This document shows positions 14,489-24,108 of a DNA stretch of 64,000 nucleotides, in pieces. The stretch is from Aliterella atlantica CENA595 (lineage in GTDB: Bacteria; Cyanobacteriota; Cyanobacteriia; Cyanobacteriales; Chroococcidiopsidaceae): positions 1 to 64,000 of the forward strand of contig NZ_JYON01000022.1 of assembly GCF_000952155.1 (NCBI RefSeq), in the 5' to 3' direction. The position numbers and the translations under genes were made by a program. The notes beneath the pieces were generated by a model. That model had not been told where the DNA came from. It was given only the letters and a program-made list of their open reading frames with translations, and searched no databases. Positions within the stretch are counted from its first letter, which is position 1, and every line of letters starts with the position of its first letter.

Positions 14489-17158
14489 TTATAAGTTAAT
14501 ATCACATTTTTTTGCTGGAAAGCTAATCTTAAAATTTGTGCCGCGATCGCTAGTTATTTCAACTTTGCCATCTAGCTGTCTAACCAAGCTCCTAACTAAC
14601 TTTAAGCCTAATGTTTTGACTTTTTCTAAGTCGATATTGGCAGGCAATCCAACTCCATTATCTCGAATAATCAAATTATAACTTTCAGGACTTGAATACC
14701 AAAACTCAATATGTATTTCTCCCAAAATCCCTGATGGAAAAGCATATTTCAAAGCATTAGTTAATAATTCATTAATGATTAGTCCGCAATTTAATGCTAG
14801 TTCAAATTCTAGAAATACTTTTTCAATCTTAATGTTTAAATGATTTTCACCTGCATAAATATTGTAAGAGCTAAATAAATTTGCTACCAAACTTTTAACA
14901 TAATCGGCAAATTCAATATTTGACAAACTTTTAGATTGGTATAGTTTTTCGTGAAGCAATGCCATTGAAACAACACGGTTTTGACATTCTTTCAATACAT
15001 CAATTGCCTGTTGGTTTTTAATATGTCGGCATTGATGCCTAAATAAGCTATCAATTACCTGTAAATTGTTTTTGACTCGATGATGTACTTCTTTGAGCAA
15101 AACTTCTTTCTCTTGCAGTGCTGCTTTAATTTTCTCCTCGGCAAGTTTGTGTTCGGTAATATCAATTGCCACACCTCCTAATAAAGGTTGACCTTGGGGA
15201 TCGTCAATCAAAAACTTTAGGACTAGCCAATAAAGAGAAGAACCATTAGGTGTAGGGATAGTTTCAATAGTTTTTAGAGTATTACCTGTAGAAAAAACAA
15301 TTTGGTCGTGTTCGTGGACTTGCTTTACTACTTCTTTTGGCAACCATTCATCATCTCTCTTACCGCGCAAATCTACCATTTTTATATTGAAAGCACGTTC
15401 AAATGTCTCGTTGACATATACATTGCGACTTTGTTCGTCCTTAATAAAAGCTACCACTGGGCTATTTTTCATAAAAGCTTGAAAACGTGCTTCACTTTGG
15501 CGCAAAGCAGCTTCCATGTATTTGCGATCGCAAATATTGCGGCAAATACTAATCAAGTTGCCGTTTTCTAGTAAAGAAAGGGAAAGTTCTTCAAAAAATA
15601 TACTGCCATCTTTCCTTTTGGCTACTGCTTCTCCCCGCCAGCGCCCATTTTGGCGAACAATAGCTGTGACATCGTTTTCAAAACGAGCAATTTCATCTGG
15701 ATAATAAAGTTCTCTCCAAGTTTTGCCAAGTAGTTCAGTTGGGCTGTCGTAGCCATATATATCAATGTAAGCTTGGTTGACATAGATATATTCACCGTTT
15801 TGATTAACAATCCCGATGCCATCGATAGTTGCTTCCATCGCAGCTAGCTGGCGTTGCATAACTTCTTGTGCTAGCTTGCGATCGCTGATATTTTGGGTAG
15901 TACCTAACGTACCGATGACTTGCCCTCTGGCATCGTGAAAGGGCATTTTATTCGTTTCTAGCCAAACTGTCGTTGTACTGTTGTGCAGGCAAGCAGGTTC
16001 AATAATGCCGTACTCGGCTCTATTTTGGTTCATTACCCGCGCATCTACTGCCCGAAAAGAGTCTGCCTCTTCTTTTGTCCAAAAGTCGTAGTCAGTTTTG
16101 CCAATAAGATCGCTAGGCGACTGAACTCCTGCCATGCGGGCAAAATTGCGATTGCAACCCAAAAACTTAGAATCGCGATCTTTCCACCAAATTGCTTGAG
16201 GTACTAGATCCAAAACCATTCGCAACATTTTTTGACTTTGCGCTACTTCTTCATGCACTTGTTGCAGTGCGGCTTCGGCAAATTTGCGATCGCTAACATC
16301 ATTGAGGTTGCCAGAAATACTAATAATATTTCCATAGGCATCTAAGATCGCTTGTCCATATACTTCCAGCCAGAGAAATTTACTATGCTTGCTCATGTAG
16401 CGAATTTCACAGTGGCAAGATTCCATCTGGCGCTGCATTAGCGATTGAAACAGGTGCAAACATTTTGTACAGTCATCAGGATGAATATACGTATGAAACG
16501 GAGTACCAAGACTTTCATCAATTGAGAATCCAGTAATATCTGTCCACGCGGGATTGAGAAATGTCCACAATCCCCATTCATCTAATTGAAAAATAACTTC
16601 TTTGCTGTTATTAACTACAGCGCGATACTGCTTTTCGCTTGCTCGCAGGCTTTGTTCTACAGCAAAGCGATCGCTAATATCAATACCAGTGCTAATAACG
16701 TGCGTAACGCTGCCATCTCGATCTTCAAGCACTGTATTTGTCCACGAGATCGAGCGGCGATCGCCCGATGAAGTCATCCAATAAGTTTCTAATGTAATCG
16801 GTAAGCGTTCTGTAACAACTGCGGCTAAGGCGCTTTGAAAAATATCTCTCTCTTCGGCGATCGTCAATACATCCCAAACATACTTACCCTTTACCTGGTC
16901 AAATAAATAACCTGTTGCATATTCGCAAGCTCGATTAAATTCAACGATCTTCCCTTGCAGATCTAGCATTACAACCAAGGCACTAGCTGTATCTAAAATG
17001 GTGGATATATACTTGCGCTCTTCCTCTAGCAATGCTTCTAGTTGCTGGCGCTTGTCACTTTCTCGATGAGTTAAGTACCAGAAATACACACTCAAGAAAG
17101 CGAGGAACATAATTGTAGCCCCACAATAAAAGTTTTGCATATCTACGTCTGCTAACAC
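14489..17158 (-). CDS. Multi-PAS sensor histidine kinase (HisKA_2 type)
   Basis: Protein of 889 residues with one N-terminal transmembrane helix (about 12-28) and about five successive PAS domains (roughly 45-165, 170-290, 300-430, 430-550, 560-680), several joined by the DISDRK or NISDRK linker. The phospho-acceptor region is HHRVKNNLQVIDSLFRHQ (about 697), the HisKA_2/HWE-like class rather than classic HisKA, followed by an HATPase with NELLTNALKYAF and DNGVGLP. It phosphorylates, presumably, the REC-GGDEF-EAL protein encoded four bases downstream. The GTG at 17158 has AGGA nine bases ahead; an ATG at 17140 is an alternative start. Confidence 0.88.
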   Translation of the reverse strand: MLADVDMQNFYCGATIMFLAFLSVYFWYLTHRESDKRQQLEALLEEERKYISTILDTASALVVMLDLQGKIVEFNRACEYATGYLFDQVKGKYVWDVLTIAEERDIFQSALAAVVTERLPITLETYWMTSSGDRRSISWTNTVLEDRDGSVTHVISTGIDISDRFAVEQSLRASEKQYRAVVNNSKEVIFQLDEWGLWTFLNPAWTDITGFSIDESLGTPFHTYIHPDDCTKCLHLFQSLMQRQMESCHCEIRYMSKHSKFLWLEVYGQAILDAYGNIISISGNLNDVSDRKFAEAALQQVHEEVAQSQKMLRMVLDLVPQAIWWKDRDSKFLGCNRNFARMAGVQSPSDLIGKTDYDFWTKEEADSFRAVDARVMNQNRAEYGIIEPACLHNSTTTVWLETNKMPFHDARGQVIGTLGTTQNISDRKLAQEVMQRQLAAMEATIDGIGIVNQNGEYIYVNQAYIDIYGYDSPTELLGKTWRELYYPDEIARFENDVTAIVRQNGRWRGEAVAKRKDGSIFFEELSLSLLENGNLISICRNICDRKYMEAALRQSEARFQAFMKNSPVVAFIKDEQSRNVYVNETFERAFNIKMVDLRGKRDDEWLPKEVVKQVHEHDQIVFSTGNTLKTIETIPTPNGSSLYWLVLKFLIDDPQGQPLLGGVAIDITEHKLAEEKIKAALQEKEVLLKEVHHRVKNNLQVIDSLFRHQCRHIKNQQAIDVLKECQNRVVSMALLHEKLYQSKSLSNIEFADYVKSLVANLFSSYNIYAGENHLNIKIEKVFLEFELALNCGLIINELLTNALKYAFPSGILGEIHIEFWYSSPESYNLIIRDNGVGLPANIDLEKVKTLGLKLVRSLVRQLDGKVEITSDRGTNFKISFPAKKCDINL

Positions 17159-17647
17159 ATTAGTTTGTCCTACTTTTATAAGTAATTGTGCTTAAGAGAA
17201 AATGATAGTTTTAACGATATTTTTTTGAGTTGCTGCATTGTTTAGATTAATAAAGTTGCGATCGCATTGCTTCTAGCGATCGAATCCCTTGATAGTATTA
17301 AGGGTTACTTCGCGACTACCATTTCTGGCTCCATTACTTTACGAAAGCTTTATAACAATTAGAGTCTCTCGCAGTTGCCACTAATCCGGCTACGGTAGCA
17401 TTACTGAAAAAATTCAGGTCGATGGTCATCTACAAACAAAATTGACTGATTTATCCGCATATTTACTATTTATTTGGCTGCGAATCCCTCGCACTTGCTT
17501 ATACTTTCTTTATATATAGATCGATATTCAAAAGTTTATTTATTCAGCAATAATAAATAATTTCTTTACTATTCGTTTGGTTAAAAAAAGCACATTATTG
17601 CCTAAAATCCACAACTAAACCAAGTGTTGTGTAGCGAAATTTAAATT
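17159..17647. other. Intergenic region without recognisable gene
   Basis: 489 bases between the kinase start and the mgtE stop. Two HIP1-like sites lie near 17260-17283. Short open stretches occur on both strands but none has a start, a ribosome-binding site or a recognisable product. No terminator with a T run was clear for mgtE on the minus strand. Confidence 0.5.
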
Positions 17648-18994
17648 TTACCCAAACACTCGCAGCGCCATAGAAATCAGCGATAAAAATGTCAAAAATC
17701 CCACTGCATCTAATATAGTAGTCAACAGCGGACCGCTAATTAAAGCAGGATCGAGCCGCAATCGCTTCAATGCCATTGGCAACAAAGTTCCTAAACTAGC
17801 TGCAACAAGTACATTAATAGCCATAACTGCGGCTGCAACCAAAGCTACCCAACGTTCATTAGCAGGCGACCAAATTAAAGACAAAATACCTAAAGATAGA
17901 CTTAAGGCTAAAGCTGTTCCTAACCCTGCCAAAATTTCCTTGCGGAGAATTTGCAGCGTATCTTTGGGCGTAACTTCACCTACACCAAGTCCGCGCACTG
18001 TCACAGATAAAGCTTGAATTGCCACATTACCGCTAGTATTAGACAAAATTGGCATAATTACAGCCAAAACAGGGACTAGAGCAATAGTCTTTTGAAAAGG
18101 AGCGATCGCACTTGCTGCACCAACATATAAGCCGATATTGGCAATTAGCCAAGGTAAGCGCTTGGTAATAGTCACGCGTGGGTGAGATAAAGCTTCTTCG
18201 TCACCACCGCTAACCCCTGCTAGTTTTTGGATATCTTCGGTTGCTTCTTCTTCTAAAATATCGATGACATCATCAATAGTGACAATCCCCACCAAGCGAT
18301 CTTCTCGATCTACCACAGGTAAAGCAATCAAATCGTAGCGTTTCATTAATTGCGCTACTTCTTCTTGAGGCATTTCCGTACGCGCCTTCAAAACGCGATC
18401 GCTAGCTATATCGCCGATGTAAGTATCGGGAATTGTAAATAATAACTGCCGCAGCGAAACAACGCTAACTAATTTGCGGTTGTCATCTGTAACGTAGGCG
18501 TAGTAAATAACTTCCTTATCGCGATCGCTTAAGCGAATCTTACTGAGCGCCTCACCGACTGTTAATCCTTGCCGCAACCTGACATATTCTGTCGTCATTA
18601 CGCGCCCTGCGGTGTACTCAGGATAGCCCAAAATCGTTGCTGTTGCTTGTCTTTCGGTAGGGCTAAGTTGTTGTACTAGGCGCTTGACAACTCCGGCTGG
18701 CAATTCGTCGAATAATTGAGCGCGATCGTCAGGACTCATCGCTTCGACAAGGTGAAATACCTGCGAATCGTGCAAGGCGTGAATTAACTCTTCTTGGACT
18801 TCATTGGGGAGATATTCAAATACATCTATAGCTTGTCCCTTGTTGAGCAGGCGAAAAGCGATCGCCCTTTTTTCCGGAGGCAATTCGGCAATATAATCGC
18901 CTACATCTACAGCAGGTAGACGATTGAGTTCTAACTTTAGCTGGTTTAAATCGGCAGTATCTAACAGGGAATTAAAAACTTCCTGAGTAAGCAT
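17648..18994 (-). CDS. mgtE: MgtE-type magnesium transporter
   Basis: Inner-membrane Mg2+ channel of 448 residues, the usual length. Domains in order: MgtE N superhelical domain (1-125, with repeated LPPEKRA-like motifs), two CBS domains (about 130-250, including the VVDREDRLVGIVTIDD stretch), a connecting helix, and five transmembrane helices (about 275-448), with the pore motif in MPILSNTSGNVAIQALSV. Known MgtE proteins close when cytosolic Mg2+ binds between the N and CBS domains. GGAGGT precedes the ATG by three bases and is exactly complementary to ACCTCC just upstream in the leader (see the switch-like element). Gene stands alone on the minus strand. Confidence 0.93.
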   Translation of the reverse strand: MLTQEVFNSLLDTADLNQLKLELNRLPAVDVGDYIAELPPEKRAIAFRLLNKGQAIDVFEYLPNEVQEELIHALHDSQVFHLVEAMSPDDRAQLFDELPAGVVKRLVQQLSPTERQATATILGYPEYTAGRVMTTEYVRLRQGLTVGEALSKIRLSDRDKEVIYYAYVTDDNRKLVSVVSLRQLLFTIPDTYIGDIASDRVLKARTEMPQEEVAQLMKRYDLIALPVVDREDRLVGIVTIDDVIDILEEEATEDIQKLAGVSGGDEEALSHPRVTITKRLPWLIANIGLYVGAASAIAPFQKTIALVPVLAVIMPILSNTSGNVAIQALSVTVRGLGVGEVTPKDTLQILRKEILAGLGTALALSLSLGILSLIWSPANERWVALVAAAVMAINVLVAASLGTLLPMALKRLRLDPALISGPLLTTILDAVGFLTFLSLISMALRVFG

Positions 18995-18997
18995 GAA

Positions 18998-19030
18998 ACC
19001 TCCATTGCATCTCCCCCGCGCTGGGAGGTG
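18998..19030 (-). promoter_or_regulatory. Candidate ribosome-binding-site switch in the mgtE leader
   Basis: On the transcribed strand ACCTCC (19029 to 19024) is perfectly complementary to GGAGGT (19003 to 18998), the mgtE Shine-Dalgarno, with a 20-base loop. An alternative hairpin pairs CTCCC (19027 to 19023) with GGGAG (19015 to 19011) inside that loop. The two pairings share bases and cannot coexist, so one hides and the other frees the ribosome-binding site. No known riboswitch class is matched and chance pairing is possible. Confidence 0.4.
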
Positions 19031-19224
19031 CGATCGCCAGCTTAGAGGAGAATTGTACTGTCAGGTGATGGACTTTTGTCCATAAAATCTACACAAGTTC
19101 GACATCGACACCAGTTTGAGGTATCGCTAAGTCCTATCGTACCTTGCTAGGAGCGTTTCTGCTAATTTCAGTTGCAAGTCAATTAGCGATCGCGCTATTC
19201 AACTGCATCAGAGCGAAATTAGAA

Positions 19225-20097
19225 CTACAAATACTTCTGCAATAATAGCTCTAACTTTTGCTTGGTTGCTTGAGGCGCTTTATCTAGCTGAGTTAAAATT
19301 GCATATTTTAATGCTGAATGAGCATCCGATACAAACGGGCGATCGCTCAATCTTTTGACTGTTTCTTGAATTACTTTTTGGGCGTTAGTTGCATTGCGGT
19401 GTAAATTTGCAATTATCATGTCTACCGTTACGCTGTCATGGTCTGGATGCCAACAATCGTAATCGGTAACTAATGCTAAAGTAGCATAGGCAATTTCAGC
19501 TTCTCTAGCTAATTTTGCTTCTGGTAAATTGGTCATGCCGATAACTGTAGCATCCCAACTGCGATAAAGATGAGATTCTGCTTTGGTAGAAAATGCTGGT
19601 CCTTCCATGCAGACATAAGTACCGCTTTTGTGTAGGGTAACATCAGTTAAATTGAGACTAGCGATCGCATCTATCAAAACTTGCGCTAATTGATGGCAAA
19701 CTGGATCGGCAAAAGCAATGTGAGCGACAATTCCTTCACCAAAAAATGTGGAAATTCGATTCTTTGTACGGTCGATAAATTGATCTGGTACTACCATATC
19801 TAAAGGCTTGGCTTCTGCTTTTAAAGAGCCAACTGCAGAGGCAGAAATTATATACTTTACACCTAATTTTTTCATTGCATAGATATTTGCTCTATACGGT
19901 ACTTCCGAAGGCAATAGCGTGTGATTGCGACCGTGACGAGCGAGAAATACTACTGAATTTCCTGCTAAATTCCCCATAATTAAATTATCGGATGGCGAAC
20001 CAAATGGAGTAGAGACTTCAATTTCTTCTACATCTTTAAGTGCTTCCATTTTGTAAAGTCCGCTACCGCCAATGATGCCAATTTTTGCTGTTTTCAT
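19225..20097 (-). CDS. mtnP: S-methyl-5'-thioadenosine phosphorylase
   Basis: Cleaves methylthioadenosine with phosphate to adenine and 5-methylthioribose-1-phosphate, part of methionine and purine salvage. About 290 residues, normal for the PNP/MTAP family 2 trimeric enzymes. Visible motifs: the phosphate-binding GGSGLY near the N terminus, [20 protein letters not shown] (about 56-75), the ISASAVGSL turn, and the [16 protein letters not shown] plus GMTNLPEA block that binds the nucleoside, with TDYDCWH near the end typical of MTAP. The ATG at 20097 is favoured by AAGGA seven bases upstream; a GTG 27 bases earlier is less likely. Purine versus methylthio specificity is inferred. Confidence 0.9.
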   Translation of the reverse strand: MKTAKIGIIGGSGLYKMEALKDVEEIEVSTPFGSPSDNLIMGNLAGNSVVFLARHGRNHTLLPSEVPYRANIYAMKKLGVKYIISASAVGSLKAEAKPLDMVVPDQFIDRTKNRISTFFGEGIVAHIAFADPVCHQLAQVLIDAIASLNLTDVTLHKSGTYVCMEGPAFSTKAESHLYRSWDATVIGMTNLPEAKLAREAEIAYATLALVTDYDCWHPDHDSVTVDMIIANLHRNATNAQKVIQETVKRLSDRPFVSDAHSALKYAILTQLDKAPQATKQKLELLLQKYL

Positions 20098-20290
20098 GCT
20101 TGTGTCCTTGGGTATTGCTGCCACAAGAAGTTATTTTACTGGCAAATTACCAGTTTCGTTTAATAGACTTCAAAATTAAAAGTTTAGAGAATTAGCGTCT
20201 ATATACTCTTTCACCTGCGCGGACTGAGATGATTTTTGCATCGATGTGGATGTTTGAGAATTTTGCCTAAAATGATCGCTTAATTTTCAG

Positions 20291-20331
20291 AAAAAACGCT
20301 CAAAATCTTTCCTAGAAAAGAAGTTTGAGCG
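20291..20331 (-). terminator. Rho-independent terminator of the acidic-protein gene
   Basis: Read on the minus strand, CGCTCAAA and TTTGAGCG form a stem, with further pairing of TCTTTTC-like inner bases, followed directly by six T. It lies 64 bases after the stop of the gene at 20395-20745. Confidence 0.8.
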
Positions 20332-20394
20332 CTATTACTATGACACACATTTCAAACTTTTTAAACTTGCACTGTAACCTACAGCAATGAAGCT

Positions 20395-20745
20395 TTAAAT
20401 AATTCCTGGACCTTTTCCTCGCTTATCGCCATCTGCAGTAAGTTTACCTTCTTCATCTTGATTCAAGTTATCAAGTTCGCTAACACGTTCAGCAGTTGCT
20501 TCTTCTTGTTCTTGTTGCAAATCTCCTGGCTCATCAACATACATTTCTGGTTCGATTGCGTAGTTGTTGCTAAGACCTTCTTTATCTACTGTATAGCCAC
20601 TTGTAGTATCGAGATCGCTTTGGTTATTTTCGTCAGTTGGATTTTTAAACCTATCACCTTCTCTTTCTTTACGGGCTGCGGTTTCTGCCGGAACAATACC
20701 GCGATCGTAGGTATCTGTATCAACACCAACTTGCTCATTATTCAC
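20395..20745 (-). CDS. Acidic, probably disordered hypothetical protein
   Basis: Protein of 116 residues, very rich in Asp, Glu, Asn and Gln, with almost no hydrophobic clusters and no transmembrane helix, so intrinsic disorder is likely. It ends in the basic-glycine tail DKRGKGPGII. The GTG start at 20745 has AGAGG eight bases ahead. A good terminator follows, so it is a single-gene transcript. I do not recognise a family; hydrophilic disordered proteins are frequent in desiccation-tolerant cyanobacteria, but a protective role is only a guess. Confidence 0.65.
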   Translation of the reverse strand: MNNEQVGVDTDTYDRGIVPAETAARKEREGDRFKNPTDENNQSDLDTTSGYTVDKEGLSNNYAIEPEMYVDEPGDLQQEQEEATAERVSELDNLNQDEEGKLTADGDKRGKGPGII

Positions 20746-20973
20746 GATCGTTGCCTCTTAAAAGTGTTTAATTACAATTCTTAGCTTAAGGCTAGATTAA
20801 ACTACAAATATATCTCTCGTTAGGTATAATTGCTACAATAGTTATTGCATCAATATTTCAGTAAAATTTTTGCTCATATAAGTGTATTTTATGCCTAATT
20901 AGATATAGGCAAAGTATCTATGCTCTACGTCTTTTGAGCAAATCGGCTGCGAAAAATAATTAGTTTGATAATA

Positions 20974-21786
20974 TTAAATATCTCCTAATAACCAAAAACC
21001 GCTGTAAGTCATTCCCGAATCATCAGGCTGGACTAACAAAAAATGCAATCCTTTACTAAGTTGCTTTCTTTGGGTGTAATTAATCGCCGATGTAGTAACT
21101 TCAGCATCTTCAAATGTTGCAACTATCCATCTATCTACTAAACCTGCTGTTAAAACTAATCCGCTAGGACTACCAGCTACATAATCGAGTGCTACAGGGT
21201 AAGCATTGTGCAACCACCGCGCTAATTGCATCGATTGTCTACCACCATCAATGACAACACCAGGAACAGAAATTGTTGATGCTAGTCCTAAATTAATTGG
21301 CAGTAAAAATTCTGGCATATTTAAGATGGGAATAGGACGCTGGGAAAAAGTGTCTACCAAATCGCCAGCATTAAGCGCTGCAAAACGCCATTGCTGTCCC
21401 CATAAGTTTTCTGGTAAAGGTGTTGGTGGTGGCTGTTCTAGAGCGATAGGATCGTAAGAATCTTGACTTGGATAGGAACGCGCCTTCAGCCATTGTTTTA
21501 AAGCAAAAGTACGGCGCGTTGGTTCGACAAGGATACCGAGCGATCGCGCAGCTAGTTGAATTAAGCTTAAAGACTGGGGACGAAATACTTGAATTACGTC
21601 TGGTTGTTGGTTTACGGTTGCTATTTGCAGTTGGGAAGTTAGCCAACTTGCATTTGCTGCTGATTGCGGACACAAAGCTTCGTAGGTAAATTGGCGATTC
21701 TCGTCGCAAATCAATAGTTCCCACAAAACTTGTCCGTTTTCATCCTGCAAAGGACGGCGGTAAAAATCAGCTTGCCAAATTTTCAT
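20974..21786 (-). CDS. Tab2/Atab2-like RNA-binding protein (DUF1092)
   Basis: Protein of 270 residues from the ATG at 21786. The N-terminal WQADFYRRPLQDENGQVLWELLICD, the central PPTPLPENLWGQQWRFA region and the C-terminal GFWLLGDI ending match the Tab2/Atab2 family. In algae and plants Tab2 binds the psaB leader and is needed for photosystem I translation; cyanobacterial members are assumed to act in photosystem biogenesis or RNA binding. Its start codon overlaps the DUF1611 stop as ATGA, so translation is probably coupled. ORF extension upstream of this ATG lies entirely within DUF1611 and is not used. Confidence 0.87.
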   Translation of the reverse strand: MKIWQADFYRRPLQDENGQVLWELLICDENRQFTYEALCPQSAANASWLTSQLQIATVNQQPDVIQVFRPQSLSLIQLAARSLGILVEPTRRTFALKQWLKARSYPSQDSYDPIALEQPPPTPLPENLWGQQWRFAALNAGDLVDTFSQRPIPILNMPEFLLPINLGLASTISVPGVVIDGGRQSMQLARWLHNAYPVALDYVAGSPSGLVLTAGLVDRWIVATFEDAEVTTSAINYTQRKQLSKGLHFLLVQPDDSGMTYSGFWLLGDI

Positions 21787-22829
21787 TGATTTTTGCCTAC
21801 TGCATTTAACAAAACTTCTGCACCATAACGGACTGCATCTGTGCAAGGTAATCCTGTCTCAGCTTGGGTTTGAGTTATAGCAAGTTCAGCAGCAGTTGAG
21901 TCTAAATGAGCGGTATTTAGAGCGATTCCTACTACTTTTGCTGGTTTAAATGCACCTGCGGCGCTAGCAACGCTTTGGTAGAGTTTGATGACCTCATTTA
22001 GCGACGGAATTGGGACGTGTGGATGATTGCGGATGTGAGTTTGTCCAACGCGGTGAACGAGAATTAAAGCTGTTGGCTGCGTACCTCGAATTAGTGGCAA
22101 AGTAGCTGTAGAACCTGGATGCAACAGAGATCCTTGTCCTTCTACGTGCAGGATATCGCTGTCGCCATAACGCATTACTAATTGTTCCACCGCACCAGCA
22201 GCATAGTCTACTCGCACTGCATCTAAGGCTACGCCATCGCCAGATATCATTATCCCTGTTTGTCCGGTGGCGAGGAAGTGCGATCGCAAACCTTGTTTTT
22301 GCGCGGCTTTATGCAATTCTAAGCTAGTTGACATTTTGCCAATTCCCATATCTGTCCCCACGGTAAGAACTCGCTGACAAGATAGGGTTTGCGCTTTAGC
22401 ACTAGCGATCGCTATATTAGCTGGTTCTTGTCTAACATCCCAGATCCATTGTTTATCTGTAAGTATTGCTTGCAATTGGGGTATTTTTGCCATTGGCGTA
22501 TGCAAGCCGTTGACTATCGATACACCTGCACTTACTGCTTGCTTGATTTCATCCAACCATTCATCGGGTAACACTCCGCCAGAGGGTGCAATCCCAATCA
22601 CTAATACATCTGGCGCGTAGGTTAAAGCTTGTTCTACAGAGGCGACTATTGGTACATCTCGATTGATACCAGTTAGTTGTGGTAAAGATTCTCCCGCACA
22701 TTGGCGATCGATAACGGCGACAATTGGTGCTTCACTAAAACGTAGAAGTGCTAACCCAGTTTTGCCATAAACGCCTTTTACACCTTCGTGCAGCAAAATA
22801 GCTATTTTTGTATCAACTCCCAACCGCAC
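21783..22829 (-). CDS. DUF1611 protein, DgcN-like
   Basis: Protein of 348 residues with an N-terminal Rossmann-like domain (about 1-140, ending in IVNGLHTPM) and a C-terminal P-loop domain with TVGTDMGIGKMSTSLEL (about 157-173) and HVEGQGSLLHPG (about 228). This is the DUF1611 architecture. A proteobacterial relative, DgcN, has been described as a D-glutamate N-acetyltransferase that works with the epimerase-like DgcA; the gene order here (epimerase then DUF1611) matches that pairing, so a role in D-amino-acid or peptidoglycan-peptide metabolism is inferred, not shown. It begins with GTG, 17 bases inside the epimerase gene, and overlaps tab2 at its end. Confidence 0.75.
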   Translation of the reverse strand: MRLGVDTKIAILLHEGVKGVYGKTGLALLRFSEAPIVAVIDRQCAGESLPQLTGINRDVPIVASVEQALTYAPDVLVIGIAPSGGVLPDEWLDEIKQAVSAGVSIVNGLHTPMAKIPQLQAILTDKQWIWDVRQEPANIAIASAKAQTLSCQRVLTVGTDMGIGKMSTSLELHKAAQKQGLRSHFLATGQTGIMISGDGVALDAVRVDYAAGAVEQLVMRYGDSDILHVEGQGSLLHPGSTATLPLIRGTQPTALILVHRVGQTHIRNHPHVPIPSLNEVIKLYQSVASAAGAFKPAKVVGIALNTAHLDSTAAELAITQTQAETGLPCTDAVRYGAEVLLNAVGKNQ

Positions 22830-23865
22830 GCAGTTCTACTCCTAAGCCTGGTTTATTGTTTGGCAAAACTTTTCCTGCCTGCATTATTGCACCACTAAAG
22901 GGATCGTTTGTTAAGTTCAAGTGACTATCTAAGTCGAGGTAGTCAGCAAGCGGTGATAAGTGTGCAACGGCAGTATTAGCCAGCGTACTATCAGAATAGC
23001 AGCCAAACATGACTTGCAAGCCGCAAGCTCTTGCTGTATGAATTATCCGCATCATTTCGCTTAAGCCGCCAGCTTTCATGAGTTTGATATTAATGCCATC
23101 TATAGAGTTGGCAAGTAGGGGGATATCTGCGCTTGTCATGCAACTTTCGTCTACAAATATAGGTAGAGGCGATCGCTTTTTCAAGTCTGCAAGTTTACTT
23201 TCTTCGCCTCTAGCTAATGGCTGTTCTACATATTTCACGTCTAAATCTACTAGCCAGTTGCACATTGTAGCTGCATCGTCGCTATTCCAACCGCCATTTG
23301 CATCTACAAATAGTTCTTGCGCGGGTGCTACTTCTTTTACTGCTAGTAGCATGGCTTTATCGGCTGCAATTCCTTCTGTGCTACCTAGTTTTACTTTCAA
23401 TACGCGAATATCGGCAAATTGCAACCAGTCTTTTACTCTAGCTTGTGCTTTTTCTGGGGTATTAATGCCAATTGTGACTGAAGTTGGCACAATGCGATCG
23501 CAATCTAACCCCCAGAATTGCCATAGGGGTAATCCTACTTGCTTTCCCAGCCAGTCATGTACAGCTACATCTATTGCTGCTTGTGCGGAGGAAGGAATGT
23601 GAGACGATTGCAATAGCTGGGATATTTGCTGTCTTTGTAAGGGGTGAAATTTACTTAGCTGCGGTACAATTTGTTGCAGTGCTGTTTGCAGGGTTTCTGT
23701 AGATTGGCGATGGTTTCCTAGGGAAAATGGCGAAGCTTCTCCCCAGCCTATAATTCCATCTTGTGCTATTTTTACCCAAATATTGGTTGTTTGCGCTGTT
23801 GTACCCCGACTAATAGTTAGCGGGAAGCGTTTGTTTACTGTAAATGTTTCGATATTTATTTGCAT
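22813..23865 (-). CDS. Dipeptide epimerase-like enolase superfamily protein
   Basis: Protein of 350 residues of the muconate-lactonising/L-Ala-D/L-Glu epimerase group. The N-terminal capping domain (1-120) is followed by the barrel with the catalytic Lys pair region VLKVKLGS (about 156-163), metal ligands in LFVDANGGW (about 190), VKYVEQPL (about 216) and IFVDESC (about 241), and the second catalytic Lys in INIKLMKAGG (about 265). Known members racemise the Glu of L-Ala-D-Glu during murein peptide recycling; DgcA-type members act on N-acetyl-glutamate. The overlap with DUF1611 favours the second possibility. Confidence 0.83.
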   Translation of the reverse strand: MQINIETFTVNKRFPLTISRGTTAQTTNIWVKIAQDGIIGWGEASPFSLGNHRQSTETLQTALQQIVPQLSKFHPLQRQQISQLLQSSHIPSSAQAAIDVAVHDWLGKQVGLPLWQFWGLDCDRIVPTSVTIGINTPEKAQARVKDWLQFADIRVLKVKLGSTEGIAADKAMLLAVKEVAPAQELFVDANGGWNSDDAATMCNWLVDLDVKYVEQPLARGEESKLADLKKRSPLPIFVDESCMTSADIPLLANSIDGINIKLMKAGGLSEMMRIIHTARACGLQVMFGCYSDSTLANTAVAHLSPLADYLDLDSHLNLTNDPFSGAIMQAGKVLPNNKPGLGVELRAVGS

Positions 23866-24108
23866 AAGTTAAGCGATCGCAAATTTCATACTAAATCGCT
23901 AGTATATTTCAAACCTGTATTCTCAATATTGTCAGAAAGGTAGCTAGTTGCGATCGTTCTACTACTTTTGGGGGATTAATTCGGAGCAGGAGATAGCTTT
24001 CGCTTTCCTGTGAGCAACATATTAAGTTGTTTTTAAGAATTTTGTTAGATTTTGCTACGCGGTGGGAATACTGAAGTCAACAATTAATCCTCAAGCAGTG
24101 TAAATAGT

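Noticed and set aside
17277-17320. Possible tRNA gene around the GATCGAATCCC string
   Set aside because: No acceptor stem or anticodon arm can be formed around it; it is a HIP1-containing spacer.
18014-18994. HIP1 sites as regulatory operators
   Set aside because: GCGATCGC is spread over coding and non-coding sequence genome-wide in cyanobacteria and cannot be taken as gene-specific regulation.
23078-23602. 174-codon plus frame opposite the epimerase gene
   Set aside because: Ser/Ala-rich antisense shadow of a gene whose enolase-superfamily motifs are intact.
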